Notes: a model not told the origin generated them from the sequence alone. A stretch of 22,172 nt of DNA from CAZUCE01 sp964619265 (GCA_964619265.1 CAZUCE010000056.1:1-22172), one strand, 5' to 3'. Counted from the first letter of the stretch, positions 1 through 8,827 are shown. Numbers and translations are program-made.

Positions 1-332
1 GGGTAGGGCTGTCAGGGCCCGGGGGGGAGAGCGGGTTGACCTAGTGAATGGGCAGGGCCCAGCGAACTGGGAAGGCTCGGCCGATTTCGCCGGGAGCGGC
101 CGCCACGGGCAGGGCAGCAGATTCTCCGGCGGTGCTCCGGCATGGGTTCGTGATCCTCCCGGGTCGGCAGGCATCTATGCTCTGCTGCGGCCTTCGCTCC
201 GGCCGGTTCCACTTGTTGTCGCCTAGTTCGAATCCCTCCGGCTCCCCGGAAAGTCCTCTAGGCAGCGAGCCTGCTTCCGAGTCGAGAAGGTCTCAAGAAG
301 GGAGCCCGGTTGTCAAGGAACACGCCGACCGC
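1..332. other. No convincing gene; region upstream of murJ
   Basis: The murJ frame stays open upstream to position 48, but the translated extension is low-complexity and rich in Arg, Ser, Pro and Gly, with no recognisable domain and no good ribosome binding site before the ATGs at 48 or 177. It also runs through a tRNA-like fragment at 227-245. I read this stretch as the murJ leader or intergenic DNA. No complete tRNA can be folded here. Confidence 0.5.
227..245 (+). other. tRNA-Ser 3'-end-like fragment (T-loop plus acceptor strand)
   Basis: The 19 bases TTCGAATCCCTCCGGCTCC read like a tRNA T-loop (TTCGAAT), the 3' strand of the T-stem (CCCTC) and a 3' acceptor strand (CGGCTCC), as in many bacterial tRNA-Ser genes. 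The 5' T-stem partner is absent: CCTAG stands where GAGGG would be needed. No matching 5' acceptor strand (GGAGCCG) lies about 90 bases upstream. It is therefore not a functional tRNA. It could be an attachment-site remnant or chance. Confidence 0.3.
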
Positions 333-1964
333 GTGGTGGATCGCCACAGCGGATTGCTTTTGCGGACGCTGCTCGTTTCGGCGTTGACCTTGGTGAGTCG
401 GCTGCTCGGATTTGTCCGCGAGATTCTCTCGGCTGTTCTATTCGGCGCGAACTCAGCGGTCTTTGATGCCTTCCTGACCGCCTGGCGGGTTCCGAATCTG
501 TTTCGCCGGTTCTTCGGGGAGGGGGCGCTTTCGACCTCTCTGCAGACGGTGCTCACCCAGGTGGACCACGAGCAGGGCGATGAAGCAGGGCGCTTGGTGT
601 TCGGCCGCACCCTACGCGTGACAACGTGGATCCTGGCCGCAGTCTGCGCGGGAAGCATGCTGGCGCTGTTTCTTCTCGCGCCGACCCTACATACGGGCTG
701 GTTGGGCGAGTTGGAAGGGGCCGGTGCAGCGCTCGAGCTGGCGATCCGCATGTTGCCGTTCGTTCTGTTGATTTGCCTGGCGGCGTTGTTTGCGGGCGCG
801 CTGGCGGTGCGCGGACATTTCTTCAGTTCGAACCTCGCGCCCGTCGCTCTCAACGTGGTTTGGATCGGTTCGCTGCTGGCGTTGCTGGGGGGGGCAGCCG
901 GTTCGGAGCCGCTGACTCAGGTCCGCTGGCTGGCCGGGGCCGTGTTGCTCGCGGGCGCGACCCAGCTCCTGGTTCAATTGCCCGCGGCGTTTCGATTCGG
1001 ACTGCTGCGTTCCCGCCGGTCGAGTCCACCTGCTTCGGGCTCGGATCCTGGAGTGGGCGGGTGGACGGTCTTCGCCCGTAGCGCGCCGCTGGCGTTTGGC
1101 GCGGCGGTCTATCAGATCAACGTGTTGGTGGATGGCCTGATGGCCGAGTCGTTGCTGCCGGTGGGCGGGCCAACCGCGCACTACTACGCGAACAGAATCC
1201 AACAGTTCCCGCTCGCGTTGATCGCCACCGCGACTTCGAGCGCGGTGTTTCCGGCTCTGAATGCGCTGGGCGCGGTGGGGCGCTTGGGCGAGTTGCGAGC
1301 GCTGCACGACCGAGCGCAGCTGGCTGTGGCGTTCCTCGCCTTCCCGGCGAGCTTCTGCCTGCTGTTCCTCGCCCCAGAAATCTCGGCCGGCATTTTGGAG
1401 CACGGCAAGTTCGAAGCCGACGGAGCCGCCCGGGTCGCGTCGGCGCTCGGTCTTTTGGGCCTGGCTTTGCTGCCGGCCGGCGCTGCTGGGTTGGCCAGCC
1501 GGGTGTACTACTCGCTGGGCGATCTGCGAACCCCAGTTCGCCTTTCGTGCGCGATGCTGATCGTGAACCTGGCGCTCAACGCCGTCTTTCTGCTCGGGCT
1601 CGACTTCGACGTGGAAGGCCTAGCCGCCGCGACGGCGCTGACCTCTTGGCTGCACCTTTTGCTGCTGCTGCCGGGGATGCGCCGGCTGGGGTTGCCGCGG
1701 GCGCACAAGCGCGACGTGCGGCATGGATTCGAGTTGCTGGTGACCGGAGCGCTGGCCGGGCTCGCGGCGCGAGCGGCCGGTAGCGGGATCGCCCGGGTGG
1801 CCGGTGAGTCCGCCGGTCCAGGAGGTGGCACGGCGATCGACTGGGCCGTGATTCTGGGCGGTGGGATCACGGCGGCGTTGGTGACGCTGGGCATTGCGCG
1901 CTGGCAGCGCTTTCCCGAACTCGACGTCGTCGTCGCCAAGCTCGCGCGACGGCGCTCGCGCTGA
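333..1964 (+). CDS. murJ: Lipid II flippase MurJ (MviN family)
   Basis: Polytopic inner-membrane protein of the MurJ/MviN family, which flips lipid II to the periplasmic face for peptidoglycan synthesis. The first membrane segment carries the family signature SRLLGFVREI, followed by RVPNLFRRFFGEGALS, the conserved Arg-rich loop (compare RIPNFLRRLFAEGAFS in proteobacterial MurJ). About 13-14 hydrophobic segments follow, as expected of a MOP-superfamily exporter. The frame is open back to 48, but I chose GTG 333: it lies just before the first membrane segment, has AAGGAA at 315-320, and gives 543 residues, near the usual 510-550. ATG 177 or GTG 336 cannot be excluded. The family call is firm; the start is not. 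A GC-rich hairpin lies 7 nt after the stop. No operon partner is visible. Confidence 0.93.
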   Translation: MVDRHSGLLLRTLLVSALTLVSRLLGFVREILSAVLFGANSAVFDAFLTAWRVPNLFRRFFGEGALSTSLQTVLTQVDHEQGDEAGRLVFGRTLRVTTWILAAVCAGSMLALFLLAPTLHTGWLGELEGAGAALELAIRMLPFVLLICLAALFAGALAVRGHFFSSNLAPVALNVVWIGSLLALLGGAAGSEPLTQVRWLAGAVLLAGATQLLVQLPAAFRFGLLRSRRSSPPASGSDPGVGGWTVFARSAPLAFGAAVYQINVLVDGLMAESLLPVGGPTAHYYANRIQQFPLALIATATSSAVFPALNALGAVGRLGELRALHDRAQLAVAFLAFPASFCLLFLAPEISAGILEHGKFEADGAARVASALGLLGLALLPAGAAGLASRVYYSLGDLRTPVRLSCAMLIVNLALNAVFLLGLDFDVEGLAAATALTSWLHLLLLLPGMRRLGLPRAHKRDVRHGFELLVTGALAGLAARAAGSGIARVAGESAGPGGGTAIDWAVILGGGITAALVTLGIARWQRFPELDVVVAKLARRRSR

Positions 1965-1970
1965 GGCGGT

Positions 1971-1987
1971 CCGGCGCGCGGCGCCGG
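1971..1987. terminator. GC-rich hairpin after murJ
   Basis: CCGGCGC (1971-1977), loop GCG, GCGCCGG (1981-1987) form a perfect 7-bp stem, 7 nt after the murJ stop. No T-tract follows, so it could be a pause, an RNA 3'-end stabiliser or a non-canonical terminator. Confidence 0.35.
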
Positions 1988-2187
1988 GTGGTCATTCAGC
2001 GCGAAGCTTGCATTGGCTACCTCGCGACCTGTATCTATCGCGTACCTGATATGGGACGCAGCAAGAAGTTGTTCTGGCCTTCGCCCGTCGGGTTGGGCAT
2101 GCGCGAGTTCGCTCGTGCACTTCGATGCTCGATCGCGGGCCACGCCGTGATCGGGCTCCGCGATGTGCCGAGTAGGAAGACGCATCG

Positions 2188-4737
2188 ATGAGCGAAGAGT
2201 CGATTCCCGAGGCCGCCCCCGATCCGCAGCGCAGCTCCGGTGCGGACTTTGAGGGCCACAGCGAAGGTCAAGGTGCGCTGCGCTGGATCGAGCCGGGCGA
2301 AGGCGCGCGTTGGGAGAGCGAGAGTTCGTTCTCCCATACCGCACCGCCGGTCGACCTGCCCGATCCGGAACTGACCGAGAACGCGCGAACCGTCTTGCGC
2401 CGGCGCTACCTGCTTCGCGACGAGACAGGGGCGGTGGTCGAGTCGCCGCGACAACTGTTCTGGCGCGTCGCCCGGCACGTGGCGGGGGCCGAGCTTTCGT
2501 TCCGCGGCGGGACGGAGGAGGTCGCCGGTCGCTGGGCCGAGCGCTTCTACCGCCTGATGGCCAGTCGCCGGTTCCTTCCCAACAGCCCGACGCTGCACAA
2601 CGCCGGCACGGCGAACCCGATGTGCTCGGCGTGCTTCGTGTTGCCTATCGAAGATTCGATCGACGGCATCTACTCCACGCTGCACGCGGCGGCGCTGGTC
2701 CATAAATCAGGGGGCGGCACGGGCTTTGATTTCTCGAGCTTGCGTCCCACGGGCGACCGCATCGGTCACACCGGCGGAACCACCGATGGGCCCGTTGCGT
2801 TCCTGAAGGCCTACTCCCAGGCGACCTCTGCGATTCGGCAGGGGGCGTTCCGGCGTGGCGCGAACATGGGGATCTTGCGCTGCGATCACCCGGACATCCT
2901 CGATTTCGTGTCGGTCAAGCAGGACCTGGGCGAGCTGGAGAACTTCAACCTGTCGGTCGCGGTCACCGACGAGTTCTTGGACCGGCTCTCCTCGAATCCG
3001 GACTTGCCCCACGAGGTTGTCCACCCGCGGACCGGCGAGCGCACGATCCTGCGGCGCAGCGACGAGTCGATGTGGACGGTCGGCGAACTTTGGCGCGAGT
3101 GGAGCGACCTGGCCCACCGCACCGGCGAGCCGGGGCTGTTTTTCGTCGACCGGGTCAACGCGGACGATCCGGTCCCCAAGCTCGGTCCGATCCGCGCGAC
3201 CAACCCCTGCGGTGAACAGCCCTTGCACGCGTTCGACTCGTGCAACTTGGGTTCGATCAACATCGCTGCGTTTGTGCGCGAACGAGGGGATGGAACCGGG
3301 GCCGACGTCGACTTCGACTGGGAGGGGTTCTCCGAAACGGCGGCCGAAGCCACGCGCTTCCTCGACAACGTGATCGAAGCCGGGGAATTGCCGTTGCCCG
3401 AATTGGAGCAGGCCGCGCGTCGCACTCGCCGCATCGGATTGGGGGTGATGGGGTTCGCCGACGCCTTGTTCCGACTGCACTTGCCCTACGACACCGAAGA
3501 AGCTTGTGCGTTCGGCGAACAGGTCATGCGCGTGCTCTCGACCAGCGCGTTCGAGACCAGTCGTGCGCTCGGCGAGCAGCGTGGCAATTTCGACGCCTGG
3601 GAAGACAGTCGCTACGGGCGCGAAGGCACGCCGATGCGCAATGCGTTCCGTACGACGGTGGCCCCGACCGGCACGATTTCGATCCTCGCCGGCTGCTCGG
3701 GCGGGATCGAACCGGCGTTTAGCTTGGCCTACCTGCGCCAGGTCATGGCCGACGAGAACGATATGCCGACAGTGCTGCGCGAGGTCGACGCAACCTTCGA
3801 GCGCGTGGCGCGCCGGGGCGGGTACTGGTCGGAGGATTTGGTGGAGAGCTTGCTGGAGGAGGGTTCGCTGCGGAATCTCCAGGTGGTCCCCGAGCTGACG
3901 CGCGAGGTGTTCGTGACCGCACGCGATGTAGCGCCCAAGTGGCATCTCGCGATGCAGGCGGCTTTCCAGAGTCACTGCGACTCGTCGATCTCCAAGACGA
4001 TCAACTTCCCCGCGGACGCCACTCCGGACGACGTGGCCGAACTTTTCGATTTGGCCGTCCAGCACGACATTCGCGGGCTGACCTGCTACCGGGACGGCTC
4101 GCGCGATCATCAGCCCATGGCCTTGTCGGGGAGTCAGCGCGGCGGGGTGGACACGGCTCCAGAGCCTGCCCCGCTCGCCCGGCCCGAACCCGGCCCGCCG
4201 CGACCGGCGGAGTTGCCGGAGTTCCTCTCCTCGCTCTCGCTCCGGCAGTCCACGTCCTCAGGGATGTTGTCGGTTCGAATCTCGGTCGACCCACGCACGG
4301 AGACCGAGCTGGAAGTCAGCGCAGCGCTCGAGGCGCCCGGAGCCGGCGATCCGAGTCTCGTGCCGGCTTGTCGGATGCTGTCCCTTTGGCTGCGTTCGTC
4401 CGGCGAGTTGCAGCTTGCGCTGGACGAGCTTTCGCCGGAAGGCCTGCCGGCGAGCCCGGCGGTTCGGGGATTGGTCCTCGCGCTCGAACGGTACCTGGGT
4501 GCAAAGCGCACGCACGGCTTCGAAGCCTTGCTGCTCGGCCGGGTTGCGCCGGAGTCCTGGCGAGCGGCTGAGGGCGGGGAAGCTCGGGCGGAACCCGCAG
4601 CGAGCCGGCCCAGCTTTCCAAGGTTGCTGCGCGGCAGCGGAGGAGCCAAGCGGGTGGTTTGCCCCGAGTGCGGAGGAAAATTGACCTTCCAGGAAGGGTG
4701 CGTGACGTGCCCGACCTGTGGGTTCGGGCAGTGCTGA
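2188..4737 (+). CDS. nrdJ: Adenosylcobalamin-dependent (class II) ribonucleoside-diphosphate reductase
   Basis: Reduces ribonucleotides to deoxyribonucleotides with adenosylcobalamin as radical source, in the cytoplasm. The 849 residues contain NSPTLHNAG; SACFVLP with redox Cys149; NPCGEQPL with the presumed thiyl-radical Cys341 and Glu343; DSCNLGSIN with the second redox Cys352; and the phosphate-binding loop PTGTIS (493-498). A Pro/Ala/Glu linker (about 645-680) leads to a TSCPD-like domain (about 680-780). There the usual Cys after Thr-Ser is Ser (TSSG, 689-692). The tail is a zinc ribbon (Cys825, 828, 841, 844) that ends on Cys849, as is usual in NrdJ, where terminal cysteines are thought to relay electrons. 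No N-terminal ATP-cone is seen. Start ATG 2188 is preceded by AGGAAG (2174-2179). I see no cobalamin riboswitch or NrdR boxes upstream. Confidence 0.95.
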   Translation: MSEESIPEAAPDPQRSSGADFEGHSEGQGALRWIEPGEGARWESESSFSHTAPPVDLPDPELTENARTVLRRRYLLRDETGAVVESPRQLFWRVARHVAGAELSFRGGTEEVAGRWAERFYRLMASRRFLPNSPTLHNAGTANPMCSACFVLPIEDSIDGIYSTLHAAALVHKSGGGTGFDFSSLRPTGDRIGHTGGTTDGPVAFLKAYSQATSAIRQGAFRRGANMGILRCDHPDILDFVSVKQDLGELENFNLSVAVTDEFLDRLSSNPDLPHEVVHPRTGERTILRRSDESMWTVGELWREWSDLAHRTGEPGLFFVDRVNADDPVPKLGPIRATNPCGEQPLHAFDSCNLGSINIAAFVRERGDGTGADVDFDWEGFSETAAEATRFLDNVIEAGELPLPELEQAARRTRRIGLGVMGFADALFRLHLPYDTEEACAFGEQVMRVLSTSAFETSRALGEQRGNFDAWEDSRYGREGTPMRNAFRTTVAPTGTISILAGCSGGIEPAFSLAYLRQVMADENDMPTVLREVDATFERVARRGGYWSEDLVESLLEEGSLRNLQVVPELTREVFVTARDVAPKWHLAMQAAFQSHCDSSISKTINFPADATPDDVAELFDLAVQHDIRGLTCYRDGSRDHQPMALSGSQRGGVDTAPEPAPLARPEPGPPRPAELPEFLSSLSLRQSTSSGMLSVRISVDPRTETELEVSAALEAPGAGDPSLVPACRMLSLWLRSSGELQLALDELSPEGLPASPAVRGLVLALERYLGAKRTHGFEALLLGRVAPESWRAAEGGEARAEPAASRPSFPRLLRGSGGAKRVVCPECGGKLTFQEGCVTCPTCGFGQC

Positions 4738-4743
4738 CCCTGA

Positions 4744-5370
4744 CTAGCGCTGGCCGCCCTCGCCAGCAGGCGTCTCGCCTGAATCTTCGCGAGGAACATC
4801 TAACCCGAGCAGCGCGGCTTCGGGGAAGGCTTGCTTGGGCAGCTTCAGGAAGCGCAGCTTGGACCCATCGGCGCGGATCAACTCGAGGTTGCGTTCGCTG
4901 ACAACGAGCTCGTATTCCCGCGTGGTGAAAAGCCTCTCGAACGCCAATTGGCCCCCCGCGAAGTTCGAATGACCGAGGACCGAGGCTGTCTGCAGCCGGT
5001 TGGCTTCTGACAATCGCCAGTGGTGCACACCGGCCTGGAAGCGCCGCGGGTCGTCGAACGAGCCGGCGTCCGGGTCTGTGGTGTGCAAGACGATCGTGAG
5101 GAGATCCTCGGTGATCCCCAGGTAGCCCGCCACGTTGACGTCGGACAGGTCGTTGGTCACATGCTCAAACTCAGACAGGGTCCACGAACCGATCAGCCCG
5201 GCGCGCAGTTCGTCGAGGGCGCGCTGTTGCTGCTGGCGCCAGCCGAGCGGGAGGGCCCCCTCGGAGCCGCCTGGCTCTTGGGTGAGCTGGGCCGGGGCGA
5301 GCGATAGGGCCAGGCCGGCCAACAGGCCGAGGGCTCCGGAGGCGACGCCGGGAAGGGCAGAGGTGGTCAT
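4744..5370 (-). CDS. Secreted protein of unknown function
   Basis: A 208-residue protein with a probable signal peptide: a short N-terminus, a hydrophobic stretch over about residues 8-27, and an Ala-rich end near residues 25-32. After a Gln-rich helix comes GLIGSWTLSEFEH, which resembles the opening strand of lipocalin-like beta-barrels, then alternating beta-type sequence including YELVVSERNLELIRADGSKLRF. The C-terminus is acidic and polar. The lipocalin comparison rests on one short motif and is weak; no catalytic residues stand out. It is convergent with nrdJ, with six bases between the two stops, and divergent from dsbD across 232 nt. No clear Shine-Dalgarno sequence precedes ATG 5370. 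The GC-rich coding pattern and signal peptide make a real gene likely; its function is unknown. Confidence 0.75.
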   Translation of the reverse strand: MTTSALPGVASGALGLLAGLALSLAPAQLTQEPGGSEGALPLGWRQQQQRALDELRAGLIGSWTLSEFEHVTNDLSDVNVAGYLGITEDLLTIVLHTTDPDAGSFDDPRRFQAGVHHWRLSEANRLQTASVLGHSNFAGGQLAFERLFTTREYELVVSERNLELIRADGSKLRFLKLPKQAFPEAALLGLDVPREDSGETPAGEGGQR

Positions 5371-5602
5371 GGGACGATAATCGGGGAGACCGAGTGGATC
5401 GCGACGCGTTTCGAGCGGTTACACGCCAAGATAGGGACGGCTTCTGGGGTCGCGACTGTCGCGGCCGGCGGAATTCGCCGTAGGAAGCCCCGCTGCCCGT
5501 CCGGCCGGCTCGTACCCGGCCCCCAGATTCGGAACAACGTACCGGTGCAGATCCCCCCCGGCGGGGCTCTGCGCCCCCCCTGGACCTCTGACCCGCGTCG
5601 CC

Positions 5603-7600
5603 GTGTTCGAACGATCGATCTTGCGCTCCTCCTACCGCCCGCTATTCCGGGCCTTGGCCGTACTCCTCCAAGTGGCCGGCCTGTCCTTCGTGGTTGCCCA
5701 GCCGGCCGCCGCGCAGTCCCCCTTTGGTGGGGGCGGCGCGAAGGCCGAGGCCAGCGCCGCGGCGCGCGAGGAAGGCGGCGAGGTTCAGGTGGCGATCGAG
5801 ATCGACATCCAGCCCCATTGGCACCTCTATCACTTCCACAAGGGCAACCCCGACGGGGTCGGCCTGGAGATGAAGGTCCGCTTCAAGTCAGAGGGCATCC
5901 AGTTCGGCGAGGTCCGCGCGCCCGAGCCAGAGGTGCTCGAACAGCCGGGCGTGGGGCCGGGGGGGTCCGATGTCTGGATCTATGGACACGAGGGGACGAT
6001 CGTTCTGCATTCGATCGGCAAGCTCGAAGGTGGGACCAGTTTTTCAGCCGAAGCCATCGAGATTTCGATCTCCGGCCTGACCTGTGAAGACGGCGGGGAG
6101 TGCATTCCGTTCCGCGAGACCATCACCGCGCAGCCGGTGAGCGCTTCAAACGAAGCGCTCTTCGCTGCATTCCCCTCCGACCTGAGTCTCGAGTTCGAGG
6201 GCCCGGCGCCGCTGGCTGCCGATCAGCAGGTTTCCGGTTCCGCAGCCGGATCAACCGCTGCCGCCAGCCACTCCGCAGGCCCGCACCCGCGTGACCTGGA
6301 CGTGGACTACGGCGCCTGGACGCCGCCTCCGTTCGAGATCCAAGAGTCGGAGTCTAAGAGCATTTGGATGTACCTGCTGCTGGCCTTCGTGGCCGGCGCG
6401 ATCTTGAACGTCATGCCGTGCGTGTTGCCGGTCATCTCGATCAAGGTGCTGTCGTTCGTCAATCAGGCGGGGGAGAGCAAAGCGCGGGTGTTCCAGCTCG
6501 GCTTGGCCTTCGCCGCAGGCATTGTGGTCGTGTTTTGGGGGCTAGCGATCTTTGCGATTACGGCCGGCGCCGGCTGGGGCCAACAGTTCCAGAGCACCAC
6601 GTTCTTGATCGTCATGATCGGGCTCGTCTTCGCCTTTGCGATGTCCATGTTCGGCGTCTTCGAGATCGGCGTACCGAGCCAGGTCGGCCAGATGGCCAGC
6701 GGCAACCGCGAGGGACTCGGGGATGCCTTCTTCAAGGGCATGTTGGCCACCGCGCTCGCGACCCCGTGCAGCGGCCCGTTCCTCGGCAGCACGCTGGTTT
6801 GGGCCCTGGCGCAATCGAACATGACGATTTTCGCCATCTTCACGGCACTTGGCCTCGGTATGGCGCTGCCCTACGTGTTCTTGACGGCGAACCCGAAGCT
6901 CCTGAAGAAACTGCCCAAGCCAGGCGCCTGGATGGAGACGTTCAAGCAAGCCATGGGCTTTGTGCTGGTCGCGACCGTGCTGTTCTTGATGCGCAGTTTG
7001 GACACGGACTACCTGATGTTCACTCTGCTGTTCCTCGTGTTCGTCGCCCTGGGTTGCTGGTGGTACGGGCGCTTCGCAACCTGGGACAAGCCCGCTGGAG
7101 TCCGTTTGCGTCACCTGGCGGCTGGCCTGGCGATGGCCGGCGCGGGGGCCTGGCTGTCCTTCGGCGTTGCTCCGAATACTGGCTCCAAGGGCTCCGTCGA
7201 CTGGGTGCACTTCACCCCCGACGGGTTTGAACAGGCGCTGGCTTCCGGTCGCAACGTGTTCGTCGACTTCACGGCGGACTGGTGCGTGAACTGCAAGACG
7301 AACAAGACCTTCGTCTACGAGTCCGATGTGGTCGCCGCGTTGTTCCGGGAGAAAAACGTGCTGGTGCTCGAGGCCGACGAAACCGATGGCTCTGAGTACA
7401 CGTCCATGCTGGAGGGGCTGCGATCCAAGCTGGGTTCGAAGTCCATCCCGTTCATGGCGATTTTCTCCGCCGACGACCCCTACAAGCCGGTGGTAGCCCA
7501 CTCGATCGTCGGCCGAGGTCAAATGGTCGAAATGCTTGAAGCCCTGCCGGATACAGGGGCGCCGAAGGAAACCGAAGAGGTCTCCAGCGCGGCGGAATGA
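5603..7600 (+). CDS. dsbD: Thiol:disulfide interchange protein DsbD
   Basis: Inner-membrane protein that passes electrons from cytoplasmic thioredoxin to periplasmic thiol proteins (disulfide isomerases, cytochrome c maturation). All three modules are visible in 665 residues. After a signal peptide (about 1-38), an N-terminal periplasmic domain holds PHWHLYHFHKGNPDG and the Cys161/Cys167 pair (TCEDGGEC). The membrane domain (about 250-520, about eight helices) holds NVMPCVLPVISIK (Cys273) and ATPCSGPFLG (Cys389). The C-terminal thioredoxin domain holds DWCVNCK (Cys561/Cys564). The pairs match E. coli 103/109, 163/285 and 461/464. The start is GTG 5603 with no obvious Shine-Dalgarno sequence; no better start precedes the signal peptide. 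No operon partner; a GC hairpin follows 2 nt after the stop. It could support maturation of the di-heme protein at 14253-17186 (inference). Confidence 0.95.
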   Translation: MFERSILRSSYRPLFRALAVLLQVAGLSFVVAQPAAAQSPFGGGGAKAEASAAAREEGGEVQVAIEIDIQPHWHLYHFHKGNPDGVGLEMKVRFKSEGIQFGEVRAPEPEVLEQPGVGPGGSDVWIYGHEGTIVLHSIGKLEGGTSFSAEAIEISISGLTCEDGGECIPFRETITAQPVSASNEALFAAFPSDLSLEFEGPAPLAADQQVSGSAAGSTAAASHSAGPHPRDLDVDYGAWTPPPFEIQESESKSIWMYLLLAFVAGAILNVMPCVLPVISIKVLSFVNQAGESKARVFQLGLAFAAGIVVVFWGLAIFAITAGAGWGQQFQSTTFLIVMIGLVFAFAMSMFGVFEIGVPSQVGQMASGNREGLGDAFFKGMLATALATPCSGPFLGSTLVWALAQSNMTIFAIFTALGLGMALPYVFLTANPKLLKKLPKPGAWMETFKQAMGFVLVATVLFLMRSLDTDYLMFTLLFLVFVALGCWWYGRFATWDKPAGVRLRHLAAGLAMAGAGAWLSFGVAPNTGSKGSVDWVHFTPDGFEQALASGRNVFVDFTADWCVNCKTNKTFVYESDVVAALFREKNVLVLEADETDGSEYTSMLEGLRSKLGSKSIPFMAIFSADDPYKPVVAHSIVGRGQMVEMLEALPDTGAPKETEEVSSAAE

Positions 7601-7601
7601 G

Positions 7602-7618
7602 CCTGGCGCGCGGCCAGG
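7602..7618. terminator. GC-rich hairpin after dsbD
   Basis: CCTGGC (7602-7607), loop GCGCG, GCCAGG (7613-7618) form a perfect 6-bp stem beginning 2 nt after the dsbD stop. It lacks a T-tract, like the hairpin after murJ. Confidence 0.35.
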
Positions 7619-7651
7619 GTGGGGGCGACAGGTCTTCGTCCCTGCCTGCGC

Positions 7652-7685
7652 AGCTGCCGGCGGCGAGGTTTAGCTGCCGGCGGCG
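7652..7685. repeat. 14-bp tandem direct repeat
   Basis: AGCTGCCGGCGGCG occurs at 7652-7665 and again at 7672-7685, a period of 20 bases, in the gap between dsbD and the convergent lipoprotein gene. The function is unknown. It could be a local duplication. Confidence 0.5.
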
Positions 7686-7750
7686 CCTGTGGAGGTGCAC
7701 TCAGAACGGCTGCTCTGGGGCGACATGAGCGTCCGCTCGAATCCGCGGGG

Positions 7751-8827
7751 CTACCTGCGGTCGAGGCGGATGTCGCCGTGTTCGGCGGTCAGCTCCAGGC
7801 GGTGGGGTGCGGCGGTGTCGTGACGTCGTTCCGTTAGGTCGCCTTCGACTTCGCCGAACTCGGCGCTGGCGGAGATCGCCAGGCCGGTTGGATCGGACAG
7901 TCCTAGGTCGAGGTCGCCGAACCGGGTTTGCAGCAGGCCGTGGATTCGGGTCGCATCGACTTGGAGATCACCGTGCTGGACGCTTGCGCGTGCGTAACCG
8001 GATTCCATTTCGATTTGCACGTTGCCGTGCTGGCCTTCGAGTTCGAGATCTCCCGCCACGAGAGAGAGGGTCCAGTCTCCGTGGGCTCCACGGGCTCGCG
8101 TTTCGTGCAAACGCTCGAGCCGAACGTCCCCGTGTTCGATTTCGAGGTCGGACGCTCCAAGGACATCTGCGGCGATGAGCGCGCCGTGCCGGCAGCGAAC
8201 GGTGAGTTCCCCGCCAACCTCGGTTAGCTCTATGTCGCCGTGGGCCATGTGGATCGAGCTGGAACCGATCTGCTGCGCGTGGAGGTCCCCGTGTCCGTGA
8301 CGGCCCTCGTAACCGTTTGGCAAGTGATCGAGGAAACAGTCTCCGTGGGCGGTCTCGAGCTCGACCTTTCCCGTCAAGCCACCGACGCGCGAAACCGAGT
8401 GTTGATTGCCAAGCCTGAGATTCGAGTCGGCCGCCACGCGGACGGTCAAGTGGGATTTCACTCCGCGCAACCACCGCCCGGGACTCTCCGGGATTTCCAG
8501 CACGAGCTCGAGCGTTCCGTTGCGTTCGGTGACCAACAGCTCGATCCGCTCAGCGAATTCCTGCGCGAGCAGCCGGTCGTCGCTCCAGGTCTGAACCGTC
8601 CAGGCCCAGCCGGTGTTCTCGCCTGGACCGGCGGCGGCCACGTCGACTTCGCCGAACACATGATCGATCGAAAGGGTGTGGACGGAAGGGGCGACCACGC
8701 CGGATTCGGTGCGCTCGGCAGCTTCGCCTCCGAAGTCGAAGAAATAGCCGTTCGAGATCTGAAATTCGCTCGAGGAGGAGCAGCCGGACAGCAGCAGCGG
8801 CGAGAGGCACAGGGCGAGACGGATCAT
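7751..8827 (-). CDS. DUF4097-like lipoprotein with His-Gly-Asp ladder
   Basis: A 358-residue predicted lipoprotein. The N-terminus has a hydrophobic segment ending in LLLSGC, with Cys16 as the likely lipidation site, then a Ser-rich spacer. From about residue 155 the chain is a beta-solenoid-type repeat in which HGD, or HG/FG plus an acidic or small residue, recurs at residues 161, 179, 196, 214, 232, 249, 267, 285, 303, 324 and 350. Spacing is 17-18 residues over most of its length. This resembles DUF4097 (putative adhesin) proteins, which stack short GD-containing strands, but the His enrichment is unusual. The frame is open to 9007; I chose ATG 8827 because it gives a clean lipoprotein signal. 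No Shine-Dalgarno sequence is seen. It is divergent from the propeller gene at 8999. The molecular function is unknown; a cell-envelope surface role is inferred. Confidence 0.85.
   Translation of the reverse strand: MIRLALCLSPLLLSGCSSSSEFQISNGYFFDFGGEAAERTESGVVAPSVHTLSIDHVFGEVDVAAAGPGENTGWAWTVQTWSDDRLLAQEFAERIELLVTERNGTLELVLEIPESPGRWLRGVKSHLTVRVAADSNLRLGNQHSVSRVGGLTGKVELETAHGDCFLDHLPNGYEGRHGHGDLHAQQIGSSSIHMAHGDIELTEVGGELTVRCRHGALIAADVLGASDLEIEHGDVRLERLHETRARGAHGDWTLSLVAGDLELEGQHGNVQIEMESGYARASVQHGDLQVDATRIHGLLQTRFGDLDLGLSDPTGLAISASAEFGEVEGDLTERRHDTAAPHRLELTAEHGDIRLDRR

Noticed and set aside
48..332. N-terminal extension of MurJ to ATG 48
   Set aside because: Low-complexity translation, no ribosome binding site, a tRNA-like fragment inside it, and the total would be over 100 residues longer than the family norm.
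1965..2187. Cobalamin riboswitch or NrdR boxes before the B12-dependent nrdJ
   Set aside because: No B12-box-like or NrdR-box-like sequence could be found in the 223-nt leader.
2707..4110. 467-codon open frame on the - strand
   Set aside because: It is a shadow of nrdJ; its Arg/Gly/Val-rich translation is typical of antisense frames in GC-rich DNA.
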